64,000 nucleotides of DNA from Mycobacterium simiae (GCF_010727605.1 NZ_AP022568.1:3224001-3288000), one strand, 5' to 3'; counted from the first letter of the stretch, positions 45,763-57,529 are shown. Notes: generated by a model not told the origin, from the sequence alone. Translations and numbers: made by a program.

Positions 45763-45778
45763 TGGGATCTCCAGCCCA
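45763..45778. promoter_or_regulatory. TGGG-N8-CCCA operator, site C
   Basis: TGGG-atctccag-CCCA with flanks GATTA and TTGC, located between the hydrolase stop and the TetR pair. It probably mediates autoregulation of the two TetR genes. Confidence 0.6.
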
Positions 45779-45803
45779 TTGCTTCGCGGGTGCGCCGTTG
45801 GCG

Positions 45804-46673
45804 TCAGACGGGCATGTGTTGCGCGAGGAATGCGCGAATGAGGACAGTCGCCTCGTCGAGTGCCGACTCCAGCAGGAAATGCCCGCCGTCTAGCAGATGG
45901 ATCTGCGCGTCGGGCAGGTCGTCGGCGAATGCTTCGGCTCCGGCCGGCCCGAAGATCTTGTCGCCGCGTCCCCACACTGCGAGCAGCGGAACTTGGCTAA
46001 TGCGGAAGTACTCGTGCACCCGCGGGTACATCGGCGCATTGGTGGCGTAATCCCGAAACAGTGTCAACTGCACCAGATCATTGCCGGGTCGGGACAAGAG
46101 CGCGTAGTCGTGATGCCAGCATTCGGGATCGACCACCGTCTCGTCGTCCACCCCGGTGACGTACTGCCATCGGGTCGCGTCCAACGTGAGGAACCCGCGC
46201 AGCGGGGCCTCGGTCTCGGCGGTCTGCTCCGTTTGGTAGGCCGTTACGGCGTTCCAGAAGTCCGGCACGAAACCGGCGTCGTACGCATTGCCGTTCTGAG
46301 TGATGATCGCCGCGATGGCGGAGGGATCCCGCAGCGCCAGCCGCCAGCCGATCGGGGCGCCGTAATCCTGGACGTATATGGCATAGCGGACGATGCCGAG
46401 GCTGCCCAACAGGGCCGCCGTCAGTTCGGCGAGCGCATCGAAGGTGTAGTCGAACTCCGTGACCGCCGGGGCGTCGGAAAATCCGAAGCCGAGGTGATCC
46501 GGAGCGATCACGTGGTAGCGGTCGGCGAGCGCGGGAATCAGATTTCGAAACATGAACGAGCTGGTCGGAAATCCATGCAGGAGCACCAGTACGGGTGCTG
46601 CGGAGTCGCCGGCTTCCCGGAAAAACAATCGATGACCGTCGACGACGATGTAGCGATGATGAACAACCGGCAT
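45804..46673 (-). CDS. Alpha/beta hydrolase, haloalkane dehalogenase / epoxide hydrolase-like
   Basis: A 289-aa alpha/beta hydrolase whose nucleophile is Asp rather than Ser: the elbow reads YVQDYGAPIG with Asp103. This is the haloalkane dehalogenase and epoxide hydrolase pattern. The oxyanion HGFPTSS (about 33-39), a cap domain, WGRGDKIFGP with the acidic residue and GGHFLLE with the catalytic His are seen. AGGAGG precedes the ATG at 46673. It is divergent from an SDR with two TGGG-N8-CCCA operators between, so both are likely controlled together by the TetR pair. The true substrate is unknown. Confidence 0.9.
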   Translation of the reverse strand: MPVVHHRYIVVDGHRLFFREAGDSAAPVLVLLHGFPTSSFMFRNLIPALADRYHVIAPDHLGFGFSDAPAVTEFDYTFDALAELTAALLGSLGIVRYAIYVQDYGAPIGWRLALRDPSAIAAIITQNGNAYDAGFVPDFWNAVTAYQTEQTAETEAPLRGFLTLDATRWQYVTGVDDETVVDPECWHHDYALLSRPGNDLVQLTLFRDYATNAPMYPRVHEYFRISQVPLLAVWGRGDKIFGPAGAEAFADDLPDAQIHLLDGGHFLLESALDEATVLIRAFLAQHMPV

Positions 46674-46697
46674 AAGGTTCCTCCTGACGAGATGTTC

Positions 46698-46713
46698 TGG
46701 GATGTGCATCCCA
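46698..46713. promoter_or_regulatory. TGGG-N8-CCCA operator, site D (perfect palindrome)
   Basis: CTGGGATG-TG-CATCCCAG (46697-46714) is a perfect palindrome with 8-base arms and a 2-base centre. It lies 25 bases upstream of the hydrolase start codon. It is the best-formed member of the five sites. Confidence 0.7.
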
Positions 46714-46782
46714 GTATGCACCCGCAGGGGTGGCCCGCAATAGTGTGCATCGGTTGACCGTGCCTCCAGCACAGAGATATTC

Positions 46783-46798
46783 TGGGCTGTACATCCCA
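46783..46798. promoter_or_regulatory. TGGG-N8-CCCA operator, site E
   Basis: TGGG-ctgtacat-CCCA, almost identical to site D, located 29 bases before the GTG of the divergent SDR and within TATTC / TTTA flanks. It likely controls the SDR promoter. Confidence 0.68.
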
Positions 46799-46826
46799 TT
46801 TAGGGCCCTTGCGTCGAGGAGTAAGC

Positions 46827-47543
46827 GTGGGTAACTCGTTGCAAGACAAGACTGTTCTGGTGGTCGGCCGGGGCAGCGGCATCGCCAGAGCGGTCGCTTT
46901 GCTGGCGCAGTCGGAGGGCGGGCGCGTCATCGCCGCCGGGCGGGACCGAGCCAAACTTGACAATGCCTATCGTGACACCGCCATCACCGCTGAAACTATC
47001 GATCTCGCCGAGGATTCCTCGATCGCCGCGCTTGCCGAGCGCGTGGGCGCCGTGGATCACGTGATATCGACGGCCTCTGCGCGGGCCCGGGGAAAGCTCG
47101 CCGACCTCGAGCGCCGAAACCTTCAATTATCCTTCGACACCAAGGTCATCGGCCCCGCCATGCTGGCCAAACACTTTGCCTCCCAGATAAATCCGGGCGG
47201 TTCGTTGGTGCTGTTTTCCGGTGTGCACGCCTTCAAACTCAACGTCGGGTACCTCGGGGTGGGTGTGACTAACGGCGCCGTCGACTTTCTCGCCCGCTGG
47301 CTGGCCGTCGAACTTGCACCGATCAGGGTCAACGCGATTTCGCCGGGCGTCATTGACACCGGCGCGTGGGACGCTCTCGGCGACGAGGGTAAGCGAGACT
47401 ATTTCCGGCACATCGCCGCCACCAATCCGGCGGGACGGATCGGGACCGTCCAAGACGTGGCCAGTGCGGTGTTGTTCAGCATGACAAACACCTTCATGAC
47501 CGGGATGACATTGAAAGTCGACGGCGGCGAACCGCTGATTTAG
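46827..47543 (+). CDS. SDR-like oxidoreductase lacking the canonical Tyr-x3-Lys
   Basis: A 238-aa Rossmann-fold SDR. The cofactor loop is GRGSGIA (14-20) in place of TGxxxGIG, and the NNAG block reads STASA. Ser131 is in place, but the active-site segment reads GYLGVGVTNG: Tyr142 is present while the position of the catalytic Lys (146) is Gly. Normal SDR proton relay should therefore be impaired, or another residue must replace it. The C-terminal VDGGEPL signature is intact. The GTG at 46827 has GAGGAG upstream. It is divergent from the alpha/beta hydrolase and shares its operators. Confidence 0.85.
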   Translation: MGNSLQDKTVLVVGRGSGIARAVALLAQSEGGRVIAAGRDRAKLDNAYRDTAITAETIDLAEDSSIAALAERVGAVDHVISTASARARGKLADLERRNLQLSFDTKVIGPAMLAKHFASQINPGGSLVLFSGVHAFKLNVGYLGVGVTNGAVDFLARWLAVELAPIRVNAISPGVIDTGAWDALGDEGKRDYFRHIAATNPAGRIGTVQDVASAVLFSMTNTFMTGMTLKVDGGEPLI

Positions 47544-47604
47544 GCTCTCCCCGGGGCAAGGCCGGTCTGAACATCGACGACGACGGTCAAAGAGATCCGC
47601 TGCC

Positions 47605-48373
47605 TCAGGCGGCAATTGCCCGCTCACCGCCGGTCGCGTTCAACACCGCGCCGTTGACGTAGCTGGCCTCCGGGCAGGCGAGAAAGACGACCGCGCGGGC
47701 GATCTCGTGCGGGTCGGCCGGCCGACCCAATGCGGTGGTCGCCGCGACCGCCTTCAACATGCCCGGATAGACGGCGACGCCGGGCGTATCTGTCGGTCCG
47801 ACGGCGATCGCGTTCACCCGGACACTCGCCTTGCCGAACTCGTCGGCCCACACCTTCGTCAGCAGTTCCAGCCCGGCTTTGGTGGCTCCGTAGATGCCTG
47901 CGCCGGCGGCCGGAATGGACGCGGCGACGGTGCTGAGATTGACCACCGCGCCGTGGCCACGTTCGGCCATGCCCGGCACCAGCTGCCGAACCAGCAGGTA
48001 GGGAGCCCGCAAGTTGACGTGGACGTGTTCGTTGAACTTTGTGTCGTCGGTATTCACGGTCTCACCGAACTGATAGATGCCGGTGTTATTGATCACCGGC
48101 GTCAACGGTTCCGGCGTCGGCGGCGAGCCGCCGCACGTCATCGGCGTCGTTGAGGTCCGCGGCGACGAAATGTGATGTGCCGCCAACGTTCTCGATGTCC
48201 CGGACGACCTTGGCGCCGCGTTCGGCGCTACGCCCATGCACCACGACGTCAGCACCAAGCCTGGCCAGTTCCCATGCGACCTCGCGGCCGATGCCGGAGG
48301 TGGCACCCGCTACCAACGCCGTCGAGCCGGCGAATGTTGTAGCCAACGGACCCTGCGTCCAAGAGGAGTTCAC
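47605..48373 (-). pseudogene. Short-chain dehydrogenase, frameshifted
   Basis: Two overlapping frames together make one SDR. The first (48373 down to about 48100) encodes the cofactor half: FAGSTALVAGATSGIG and HGRSAERGAKVV, and ends at VDAGDQ-stop. The second (about 48115 down to 47605) continues with VINNTGIYQF, the catalytic STVAASIPAAGAGIYGATKAG, and a normal C terminus GAVLNATGGERA. Removing one G in the run near 48095-48105 (gccggtg to gccgtg) joins them. It is therefore a recent single-base frameshift or a sequencing error. It lies 61 bases after the convergent SDR and 31 bases before the encapsulin stop. Confidence 0.8.
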
Positions 48374-48404
48374 CAACCCCGCGTCAGCAGTAGCCCGGTT
48401 GGTT

Positions 48405-49211
48405 TTATTCCGGAGCCCCCAGCGGTACCGACGCCTCGGCGGTGTAGCACAAGAAGGTCATGGTTTCCTGCAGGTAGAGCTGAACGGAGTCCGCGTCGTG
48501 GGCGGTGTAGCCGATCGAGACATCGGTGCCCAGCTGCAAATCGAAGTCGCCGCCGCGCGTGGTCAATACGAAGGCGCCGTCGATGGCGGGTGCCCAGATG
48601 ATGTCACCGGGGACCAGCCGGTCGATGTGTTCAAGGATCGGATATCCATGTTCGGTGGTCTCGCTGACCTTCGTGTACACGTCCGCGGACAACAGCACCG
48701 AGTAAGGGCCGTCGACGCCGGCTAGCCGCAGCTCCGAGATCGCCTGGGTGATGACGTCGGGTATTTCGCGTGGGTCGGCGGGCAACGTCAGCGGCTTGTT
48801 GGAACTGGCTGATCGGATGCCCTCGATCTGCGCGGCCGGGTACCCCTCGAAGATGGCACGGTCCTCGACGAACGCCAATTTCTTGGCAGCCGCTTTGACC
48901 GGATCCCAGTCGGAATCCTGCGCACCCCGTTCCACGTTGTCGATCTCCGTGCGGGACAACGTGAACGGAACGCGCAGCCGCACGAGGGGATTGGCGGCAC
49001 GTAGATGGGCGACCACACCATTGGTCGGCGCCTCGACATCGACCAGCCGGCCGGTGCTGATCGCCGCGGTCGTTGGGCCGCCGGGCTCGCTGACGTCGAC
49101 CACGCGGCGCCCGGCGATGTGGCGTTTGAACGTCCGGGTGGCCTCCAATTCGATTTCGGCCCACGCCGCGTCGGTGATCGGAGCCAGTTCGCGGTAGAGG
49201 TTGTTCTTCAT
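48405..49211 (-). CDS. Encapsulin nanocompartment shell protein (CFP29-like)
   Basis: A 268-aa HK97-fold protein that self-assembles into an icosahedral protein shell. It is the mycobacterial family-1 encapsulin (Rv0798c, CFP29). The N terminus MKNNLYRELAPITDAAWAEI is the cargo-binding helix region; IIWAPAIDGAFVLTTRGGDFDLQLGTDVSIGY near the C terminus is the conserved core. The ATG overlaps the DyP stop by one base (TGATG), so shell and cargo are made in coupled amounts. The expected function is to encapsulate the DyP peroxidase and protect the cell from oxidative stress. Confidence 0.97.
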   Translation of the reverse strand: MKNNLYRELAPITDAAWAEIELEATRTFKRHIAGRRVVDVSEPGGPTTAAISTGRLVDVEAPTNGVVAHLRAANPLVRLRVPFTLSRTEIDNVERGAQDSDWDPVKAAAKKLAFVEDRAIFEGYPAAQIEGIRSASSNKPLTLPADPREIPDVITQAISELRLAGVDGPYSVLLSADVYTKVSETTEHGYPILEHIDRLVPGDIIWAPAIDGAFVLTTRGGDFDLQLGTDVSIGYTAHDADSVQLYLQETMTFLCYTAEASVPLGAPE

Positions 49212-50233
49212 CAGTTCGGTCCTTTCAGACTGCCGATCGCAAGCGAGCCGTCGGTTGAAGCGAGGTCAGCGGGCGGTGTAGCCGGGGTATCGAGAGAGCT
49301 GGGCAGCGGTGGCGGATCATTGAGGAAGTCAACGGTGGGGGAGAAGAACAAACCACCGGTGACGGCGGTGGAGAAATCCAAGATGCGGTCGGTGTTGCCC
49401 GGCGGGTCACCGAGAAACATGTTGCGCAGCATCTGTTCCGTCACTTCGGGTGTGCGTGAGTATCCGATGAAGTAGGTACCGTACTCGCCCTTGCCGACCT
49501 CGCCGAACGGCATATTGTGCCGGATGATCTTCAGCTCAGTGCCGTTGTCGTCTTCAATGACATTCAGCGCAATGTGCGAGTTCGCCGGTTTGACGTCATC
49601 GTCAAGTTCGATGTCTTCGAGCTTGGTCCGGCCGATCACCATTTCTTGTTCGTCGACGGACAGCGACTCCCACGCCGCCATGTCGTGCACGTACTTCTGA
49701 ATGTGCACGTAACACGACCCGGCGAAGTCGGGATCCTCGTCACCGACGGCACTCGCGCTGAGAGCGATTGCGCCATCAGGGTTTTCGGTGCCGTCGACGA
49801 AGCCCAGCAGATCGCGGTTGTCGAAGAACCGGAACCCGTGTACCTCGTCGACCACCGTCACGGCCCCGGCCATCAACTTGAGGATGCGGCCGGCGAGTTC
49901 GAAGCAGACGTCCATCGTCTCGGCGCGAATGTGGAAGATCAGATCGCCCGGAGTGGCCGGCGCAAAGTGCCGAGGGCCATTCAGTTCAGGAAACCGATGG
50001 AGCTCGGCGGGGCGCGGACCGGTGAACAGCCGATCCCAGGCATCCGAACCGATCGAGGCGATCACCGATAGCCGCTTGGACGGGTCACGGAAGCCGATGG
50101 CGCGCACCAACCCAGACAGGTCCGGCAGCGCGTCGTGCACCGTCGCCTCGCCGCCATCGTCGATGGTGACCACCAGAAAGATCGCGGCGGGCGTCAACGG
50201 CGCGAGGATGGGCTGCGGCTGAATCGACGGCAC
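49211..50233 (-). CDS. Dye-decolourising peroxidase (encapsulin cargo)
   Basis: A 340-aa heme peroxidase of the DyP family. The GFVDG motif is at 144-148 with catalytic Asp147; the proximal heme ligand is likely His220 (ANSHIA) and the distal Arg is Arg238 (IIRHNMPFG). The C terminus has the encapsulin targeting peptide DGSLAIGSLK at 328-337, after a Pro-rich linker. I start it at the GTG at 50233 (PSIQPQPILAPLTPAAIFLV): TAAGGT lies 7 bases upstream and there is no Shine-Dalgarno, which suggests a leaderless mRNA. The longer frame to 50377 is unsupported. It corresponds to Rv0799c. It reduces peroxides inside the encapsulin shell. Confidence 0.95.
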   Translation of the reverse strand: MPSIQPQPILAPLTPAAIFLVVTIDDGGEATVHDALPDLSGLVRAIGFRDPSKRLSVIASIGSDAWDRLFTGPRPAELHRFPELNGPRHFAPATPGDLIFHIRAETMDVCFELAGRILKLMAGAVTVVDEVHGFRFFDNRDLLGFVDGTENPDGAIALSASAVGDEDPDFAGSCYVHIQKYVHDMAAWESLSVDEQEMVIGRTKLEDIELDDDVKPANSHIALNVIEDDNGTELKIIRHNMPFGEVGKGEYGTYFIGYSRTPEVTEQMLRNMFLGDPPGNTDRILDFSTAVTGGLFFSPTVDFLNDPPPLPSSLDTPATPPADLASTDGSLAIGSLKGPN

Positions 50234-50342
50234 TCTGGTGACCTTAGCGTGACGACGGTGAGCGTAGGTAGTACGCGAACGAGGAGTCGCGCAATCGGGG
50301 CCAGCGTGACGTGCGTCGTCGCGAACCGCGATGATGTTCACC

Positions 50343-51611
50343 ATGTCGGCCAGCGCCGCAGGCCTCTGCGAATTCATCGACGGTTCCCCATCGCCCTTCC
50401 ATGCCTGCGAAACGGTCGCCGGTCGTCTGCTCGCCGCTGGTTATGCCGAACTACCCGAGGGCGATACCTGGCCCGAGCGGCCGGGACGCTTCTTCACCGT
50501 TCGTGCCGGTTCGCTGGTGGCCTGGAACACCACTGGCCCGGACGGCCCGTTCCGGATCGTCGGCGCACACACCGACAGTCCCAACCTGCGCGTCAAGCAG
50601 CACCCTGATCGGTTGGTCGCCGGCTGGCGGGTGGTCGCCCTGGAGCCCTACGGCGGAGCTTGGCTCAACTCTTGGCTGGATCGCGATCTGGGCGTCTCCG
50701 GACGGTTGTCGGTGCGCACCGGCTCCGGGTTGGACCATCGGCTGGTACGGATCGACGAGCCGCTGCTGCGCGTCCCGCAGCTGGCCATCCATCTCGCCGA
50801 AGACCGCAAGTCCCTGACCCTGGACCCGCAGCGACACGTCAATGCGGTCTGGGGTGTGGGGGCCGAACCGCGGTCGTTCGTGGATCATGTCGCCGAGCGG
50901 GCCGGCGTGGTCCCGGCCGACGTGCTGGCCGCCGACTTGATGACACACGACCTGACCCCGTCGACCGTGATCGGCTCGTCGGACAACGGGACGGCAAGCC
51001 TGCTCAGCGCACCCCGGTTGGACAACCTCGCCAGTTGCTATGCGGGAACCGAGGCCTTACTGAACGTCGTGCCGCACGGCTTCGTTCCGGTGCTGGTGCT
51101 CTTCGATCACGAGGAGGTCGGTTCGTCGTCAGACCACGGCGCGCAGTCCAACCTGCTGAGCACCGTGCTGGAACGCATCGTGCTGATGGGTGGCGGCACC
51201 CGGGAGGACTTCCTGCGACGGCTGCCCGCATCGCTGCTCGCCTCGGCGGACATGGCGCACGCCACCCATCCCAACTACCCCGAGCGCCACGAGCCCAGCC
51301 ACCTGATCGCGATCAACGGCGGACCCGTGCTCAAGGTGCACCCGAATTTGCGGTATGCCACCGACAGCCGTACGGCCGCGGCGTTCGCGTTGGCCTGCGA
51401 TCAGGCGGGGGTGATGCTGCAGCGTTACGAGCATCGCGCCGACCTACCGTGCGGTTCGACCATCGGGCCGCTGGTGTCGGCGCGCACCGGAATCCCGACC
51501 GTCGACGTCGGTGCCGCGCAGCTGGCGATGCACTCCGCACGCGAATTGATGGGTGCCCACGACGTCGCTTCCTATTCCGCTGCGCTGCAGGCGTTTTTGT
51601 CACCGCAATAG
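50343..51611 (+). CDS. pepC: M18 aminopeptidase
   Basis: A 422-aa zinc aminopeptidase of family M18 (aspartyl aminopeptidase type), which removes N-terminal residues from peptides in the cytosol. Metal and catalytic blocks are in order: [35 protein letters not shown] and a final [15 protein letters not shown]. The length is as expected. Two in-frame ATGs (50331 and 50343) precede the conserved [15 protein letters not shown] use the second. It is divergent from the DyP gene. It corresponds to Rv0800. Confidence 0.94.
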   Translation: MSASAAGLCEFIDGSPSPFHACETVAGRLLAAGYAELPEGDTWPERPGRFFTVRAGSLVAWNTTGPDGPFRIVGAHTDSPNLRVKQHPDRLVAGWRVVALEPYGGAWLNSWLDRDLGVSGRLSVRTGSGLDHRLVRIDEPLLRVPQLAIHLAEDRKSLTLDPQRHVNAVWGVGAEPRSFVDHVAERAGVVPADVLAADLMTHDLTPSTVIGSSDNGTASLLSAPRLDNLASCYAGTEALLNVVPHGFVPVLVLFDHEEVGSSSDHGAQSNLLSTVLERIVLMGGGTREDFLRRLPASLLASADMAHATHPNYPERHEPSHLIAINGGPVLKVHPNLRYATDSRTAAAFALACDQAGVMLQRYEHRADLPCGSTIGPLVSARTGIPTVDVGAAQLAMHSARELMGAHDVASYSAALQAFLSPQ

Positions 51612-51645
51612 GCAGGCGGGTCAGGCAGGCATAGAGTCAATCGGT

Positions 51646-51993
51646 ATGACGCTCAAAGTGGAGATGGTCACGTTCGACTGCGGCGATGCCGCGAAACTAG
51701 CCAGTTGGTGGGCCTCCCAGTTCGGCGGCACCACACACGAACTCATCCCCGGGGAATTCATCGCCGTCGTGCGGCCGGACGGTCCCCGATTGGGCTTTCA
51801 GCAGGTGCCCGATCCCACGCCGGGCAAAAACCGCGTCCACCTCGACTTCGCGGCCGAAGACGTCGACGCCGAGGTGTCGCGGCTGACGGCGGCGGGGGCC
51901 ACCGAGGTCGGCCGGCACCAGTTCGGCGACAGCTTCCGCTGGATTGTGCTGGCCGACCCCGAAGGTAACGCGTTCTGCGTGGCAGGCAGTTAG
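51646..51993 (+). CDS. VOC family protein (Rv0801-like)
   Basis: A 115-aa glyoxalase/bleomycin-resistance fold protein. The start MTLKVEMVTFDCGDAAKLASWW is the usual first strand-helix. KNRVHLDFAAEDVDAEVSRLTAAGA is the second module, and WIVLADPEGNAFCVAGS closes it. The first metal His of true VOC metalloenzymes is replaced in TFDCGD, so it may be a binding protein rather than an enzyme. The ATG at 51646 lies 8 bases after TAGAGT, so the transcript may be leaderless. It follows pepC on the same strand by 34 bases, as Rv0801 follows Rv0800. Confidence 0.88.
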   Translation: MTLKVEMVTFDCGDAAKLASWWASQFGGTTHELIPGEFIAVVRPDGPRLGFQQVPDPTPGKNRVHLDFAAEDVDAEVSRLTAAGATEVGRHQFGDSFRWIVLADPEGNAFCVAGS

Positions 51994-52128
51994 CCAGCCG
52001 GTCGCAGAGCGCGTCAACGATCCCCCTGCCTGCTGCCCGGCGGCGAGGACGTCTGGTCGCGCTGTCGGGCCCCGGTCTCGCCCGCGGACTGATCCCGGCG
52101 GCCGGTCACCGTGAGCGCCGAGTGAGCG

Positions 52129-52527
52129 TCAGCCCTGCTCGAGGAACAGCGGGTCGTAGCGGATGACGTTTTCCACCACCATCCCATCGCGGGTGCGGAC
52201 CCGGTCCAGACCCCGCAGCCGGAACGGGCCGGCCGGCCCGGTACCCCGACCGGTGTAGTGCAAGAACACCAGCTCCTCACCCTCGACGGCGCCTGCGACG
52301 GTCGCGCTGTCGATCACCTCGAGCCGTAAATCCGGTGCCGCCGCGAGTATTTCAGCGATCTTGGCGGTGTATGCCTCGATGCCGCGGACTGGCTCGGGGT
52401 CGCTGGGCCAGTAGCCCACAATGTCGTCGGCCAAAATCGGCAACCCCCGCGACACATCGGGCGCGGCCCAGAACGCCGCGAACACCTCGGCGCTGAACCT
52501 CGGCGCGGTGGATGTGGTGTCGGTCAT
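52129..52527 (-). CDS. SnoaL-like (NTF2-fold) protein
   Basis: A 132-aa protein of the NTF2/SnoaL fold. The helix FSAEVFAAFWAAPDVSRGLPILADDIVGYWPSD is followed by VRGIEAYTAKIAEIL and strands ELVFLHYTGRG and VENVIRYDPLF. Family members include polyketide cyclases, ketosteroid isomerases and limonene epoxide hydrolases; no catalytic set can be assigned. GGAGGAG precedes the ATG at 52527. It is divergent from an XRE-type regulator with 124 bases between, so the regulator probably controls it. Confidence 0.82.
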   Translation of the reverse strand: MTDTTSTAPRFSAEVFAAFWAAPDVSRGLPILADDIVGYWPSDPEPVRGIEAYTAKIAEILAAAPDLRLEVIDSATVAGAVEGEELVFLHYTGRGTGPAGPFRLRGLDRVRTRDGMVVENVIRYDPLFLEQG

Positions 52528-52651
52528 TACTCCTCCAACGGTCGGGCGCTTCGATCGAGCGCGGTCGCCCCAGCGTGTCCCGGCGCGGTGCGGCCGCACA
52601 ATTACCTCCGAGGTCATCGCGGCAGGTACCGCGGCTGGTTACCGTTAGGGC

Positions 52652-55767
<3,116 letters not shown>

Positions 55768-55769
55768 GT

Positions 55770-56984
55770 TCACGGGTTGATGGTGTAGTCGCCCAGTTGG
55801 CGTCCCCACACGTATTCCACCGCTAGCGGTGATCCGACCTCGAAATGGTTGTACGGGGCAATGCTCGCGCCGGTGTCGGCGACCAGATAGGGCGCCGGCC
55901 AAAGCGTGCGGGTAATCGACTGCCAGCACCCCGGCCGGCCGCCGGGCCCACCCCGGGCTTTGATCCGCGGCAGATTCTCCGGATAGATATACGGATTAGG
56001 TGCTCCCGCAATCGATCCCGAGGAGTGCGCGCCGAGCGCGTAGCCGTTGTCCCCGAGCGCATTGTGAATCTTGGGTGCCACTTCGTTGAAGTTGCGGATG
56101 GTGCAGAAGATTTCCGGACTGTAGTAGTCGAGCAGCTGGCTGGAAGAAGTGAGATCGGCGGCCCCGCGGGCCAGGTACGGTCCGCCCCGCCCGAAGACGT
56201 CGGCGCCGGTGCCGCCCAAACCTGCGGCCGCCAGCAGCGCCGCGTCCAGCTCTGTCTGTTGCCGGTTGAGCGTTCGCGCGGTCGTCACCGAGTGGTCGAG
56301 GGCATCCCAGAGCTCGGGTGCGGCGTCGGCGTACGTGTCGCTCAGCGATGCCAGGCTTGCGATGTCGGAACGCAGCCCGGGCAGTCGGGGGTTCAGCTCA
56401 TCCAGTATCGCGTTGCCGTTGAGCAGCGCGGCGCCAAATTTCTCGCCCAGCCCGGTCAGCGCCTGTGCCGCCGCGGACAGCGTCAAGTTCACCTTGACGG
56501 GATCGACCTTCTCGGCGATGGACGTCAGGGTCTCGAACAAGCTGTTGAACTCCGTCGTCACCGACGTCGCATCGATAATAGTGGAAGGCGTAAGGTGTTG
56601 TGGCGCAGGGTGCTTCGGCGAACTCAGGGCGACGTACTTGTTGCCGAACACGGTGGTCGCCTTGACCTCGGCCGCCACGTTGGCCGGAATCGCGACCAGG
56701 TATCTCGGCGTCACGTCTAACACCACCTTGGCGGCGGGTCTACCGTTGCGCTCGATCGCGAAAATGCCTGATACCCGGCCGATTTCGACACCGTTATAGG
56801 TGACCTTCGAGCCCGGATCCATCACCAGGCCCGCCCGGGGGGCGATCATGGTCACCTCTGTCTTTGCAGTGAGCTCGCCGCGGAACTGTGCGTACAGGGC
56901 CAGCCCCACGAGACCCATGACGACGATCGTCAGAAGGCCGACGATCTTGTACGGGGGCGGCGGCCGAGAGCGACGACGCTCCAT
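55770..56984 (-). CDS. Orphan MCE-family (MceA-like) protein
   Basis: A 404-aa substrate-binding protein of the mammalian-cell-entry family, which moves lipids across the cell envelope. After a basic start (MERRRSRPPPP) there is one membrane anchor at about 12-34. The MCE domain (about 38-115) has APRAGLVMDPGSKVTYNGVEIGRV. A long helical region and a C-terminal segment GCWQS...YTINP follow, resembling MceA-type subunits. Normal MCE systems have six Mce genes and two YrbE permeases; none is next to it here. It sits between purL and the purF group where I recall Rv0804-Rv0806c in M. tuberculosis. It may work with a distant MCE system. Confidence 0.87.
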   Translation of the reverse strand: MERRRSRPPPPYKIVGLLTIVVMGLVGLALYAQFRGELTAKTEVTMIAPRAGLVMDPGSKVTYNGVEIGRVSGIFAIERNGRPAAKVVLDVTPRYLVAIPANVAAEVKATTVFGNKYVALSSPKHPAPQHLTPSTIIDATSVTTEFNSLFETLTSIAEKVDPVKVNLTLSAAAQALTGLGEKFGAALLNGNAILDELNPRLPGLRSDIASLASLSDTYADAAPELWDALDHSVTTARTLNRQQTELDAALLAAAGLGGTGADVFGRGGPYLARGAADLTSSSQLLDYYSPEIFCTIRNFNEVAPKIHNALGDNGYALGAHSSGSIAGAPNPYIYPENLPRIKARGGPGGRPGCWQSITRTLWPAPYLVADTGASIAPYNHFEVGSPLAVEYVWGRQLGDYTINP

Positions 56985-57003
56985 GACTCTGAGACCCTAA
57001 GGT

Positions 57004-57399
57004 ATGCCCGCCCGTGATAATGCCGATCCGGCCAAGACGCGCGAGGCCCTGACCGCCGTCGCAGATTGGCTGCGCGACGAATCCCACCCGGCGCCGGAGC
57101 GCACCACGCTCGCGACGGCCGTGCGGCTCACCGCACGCACGCTAGCCACCCTGGCACCCGGCGCCAGCGTCGAAGTGCGGATCCCGCCATTCGTCGCGGT
57201 GCAATGTGTGGCCGGCCCGAAACACACCCGTGGCACACCGCCCAACGTGGTGGAGACGGACCCGAGGACGTGGCTGCTGCTGGTCAGCGGAATGTTGTCA
57301 CTCACCGACGCCGAAGGCACCGGGGCGCTGCGATCCTCGGGTGCTCGAGCGGGTGAAATTGGCCACTGGCTACCGCTGTTCGATGTGCGGCGCATATAA
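57004..57399 (+). CDS. Sterol-carrier-like conserved protein (Rv0807-like)
   Basis: A 131-aa conserved actinobacterial protein resembling the sterol carrier / MDMPI C-terminal fold. It begins MPARDNADPAKTREALTAVADWL and has TARTLATLAPGASVEVRIPPFVAVQCVAG, then a conserved HTRGTPPNVVETDPRTWLLLVSG at about 75-97. This last block is typical of small sterol-carrier-family proteins. No enzyme motif is present. It is divergent from the MCE gene by 19 bases and lies 130 bases before purF. It corresponds to Rv0807. The function is unknown; a lipid- or thiol-binding role is a guess. Confidence 0.83.
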   Translation: MPARDNADPAKTREALTAVADWLRDESHPAPERTTLATAVRLTARTLATLAPGASVEVRIPPFVAVQCVAGPKHTRGTPPNVVETDPRTWLLLVSGMLSLTDAEGTGALRSSGARAGEIGHWLPLFDVRRI

Positions 57400-57529
57400 C
57401 CCTGAACTGCAGGTTTAGCCTGACACGCCGAAAACTTCAACGCTTGACACGCCGCGTGGATTCGTCGGCGCGCCGGTCCTGGCCGTAAACTCCGGGTACG
57501 TCACCACTCTCTCTAGGGAGCCGCCCACC

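Noticed and set aside
57421..57454. Direct repeat TGACACGCCG (57421-57430 and 57445-57454) before purF
   Set aside because: Two copies 24 bases apart could be a regulator site, but no other pur gene shows it and two 10-mers in GC-rich DNA are weak evidence.
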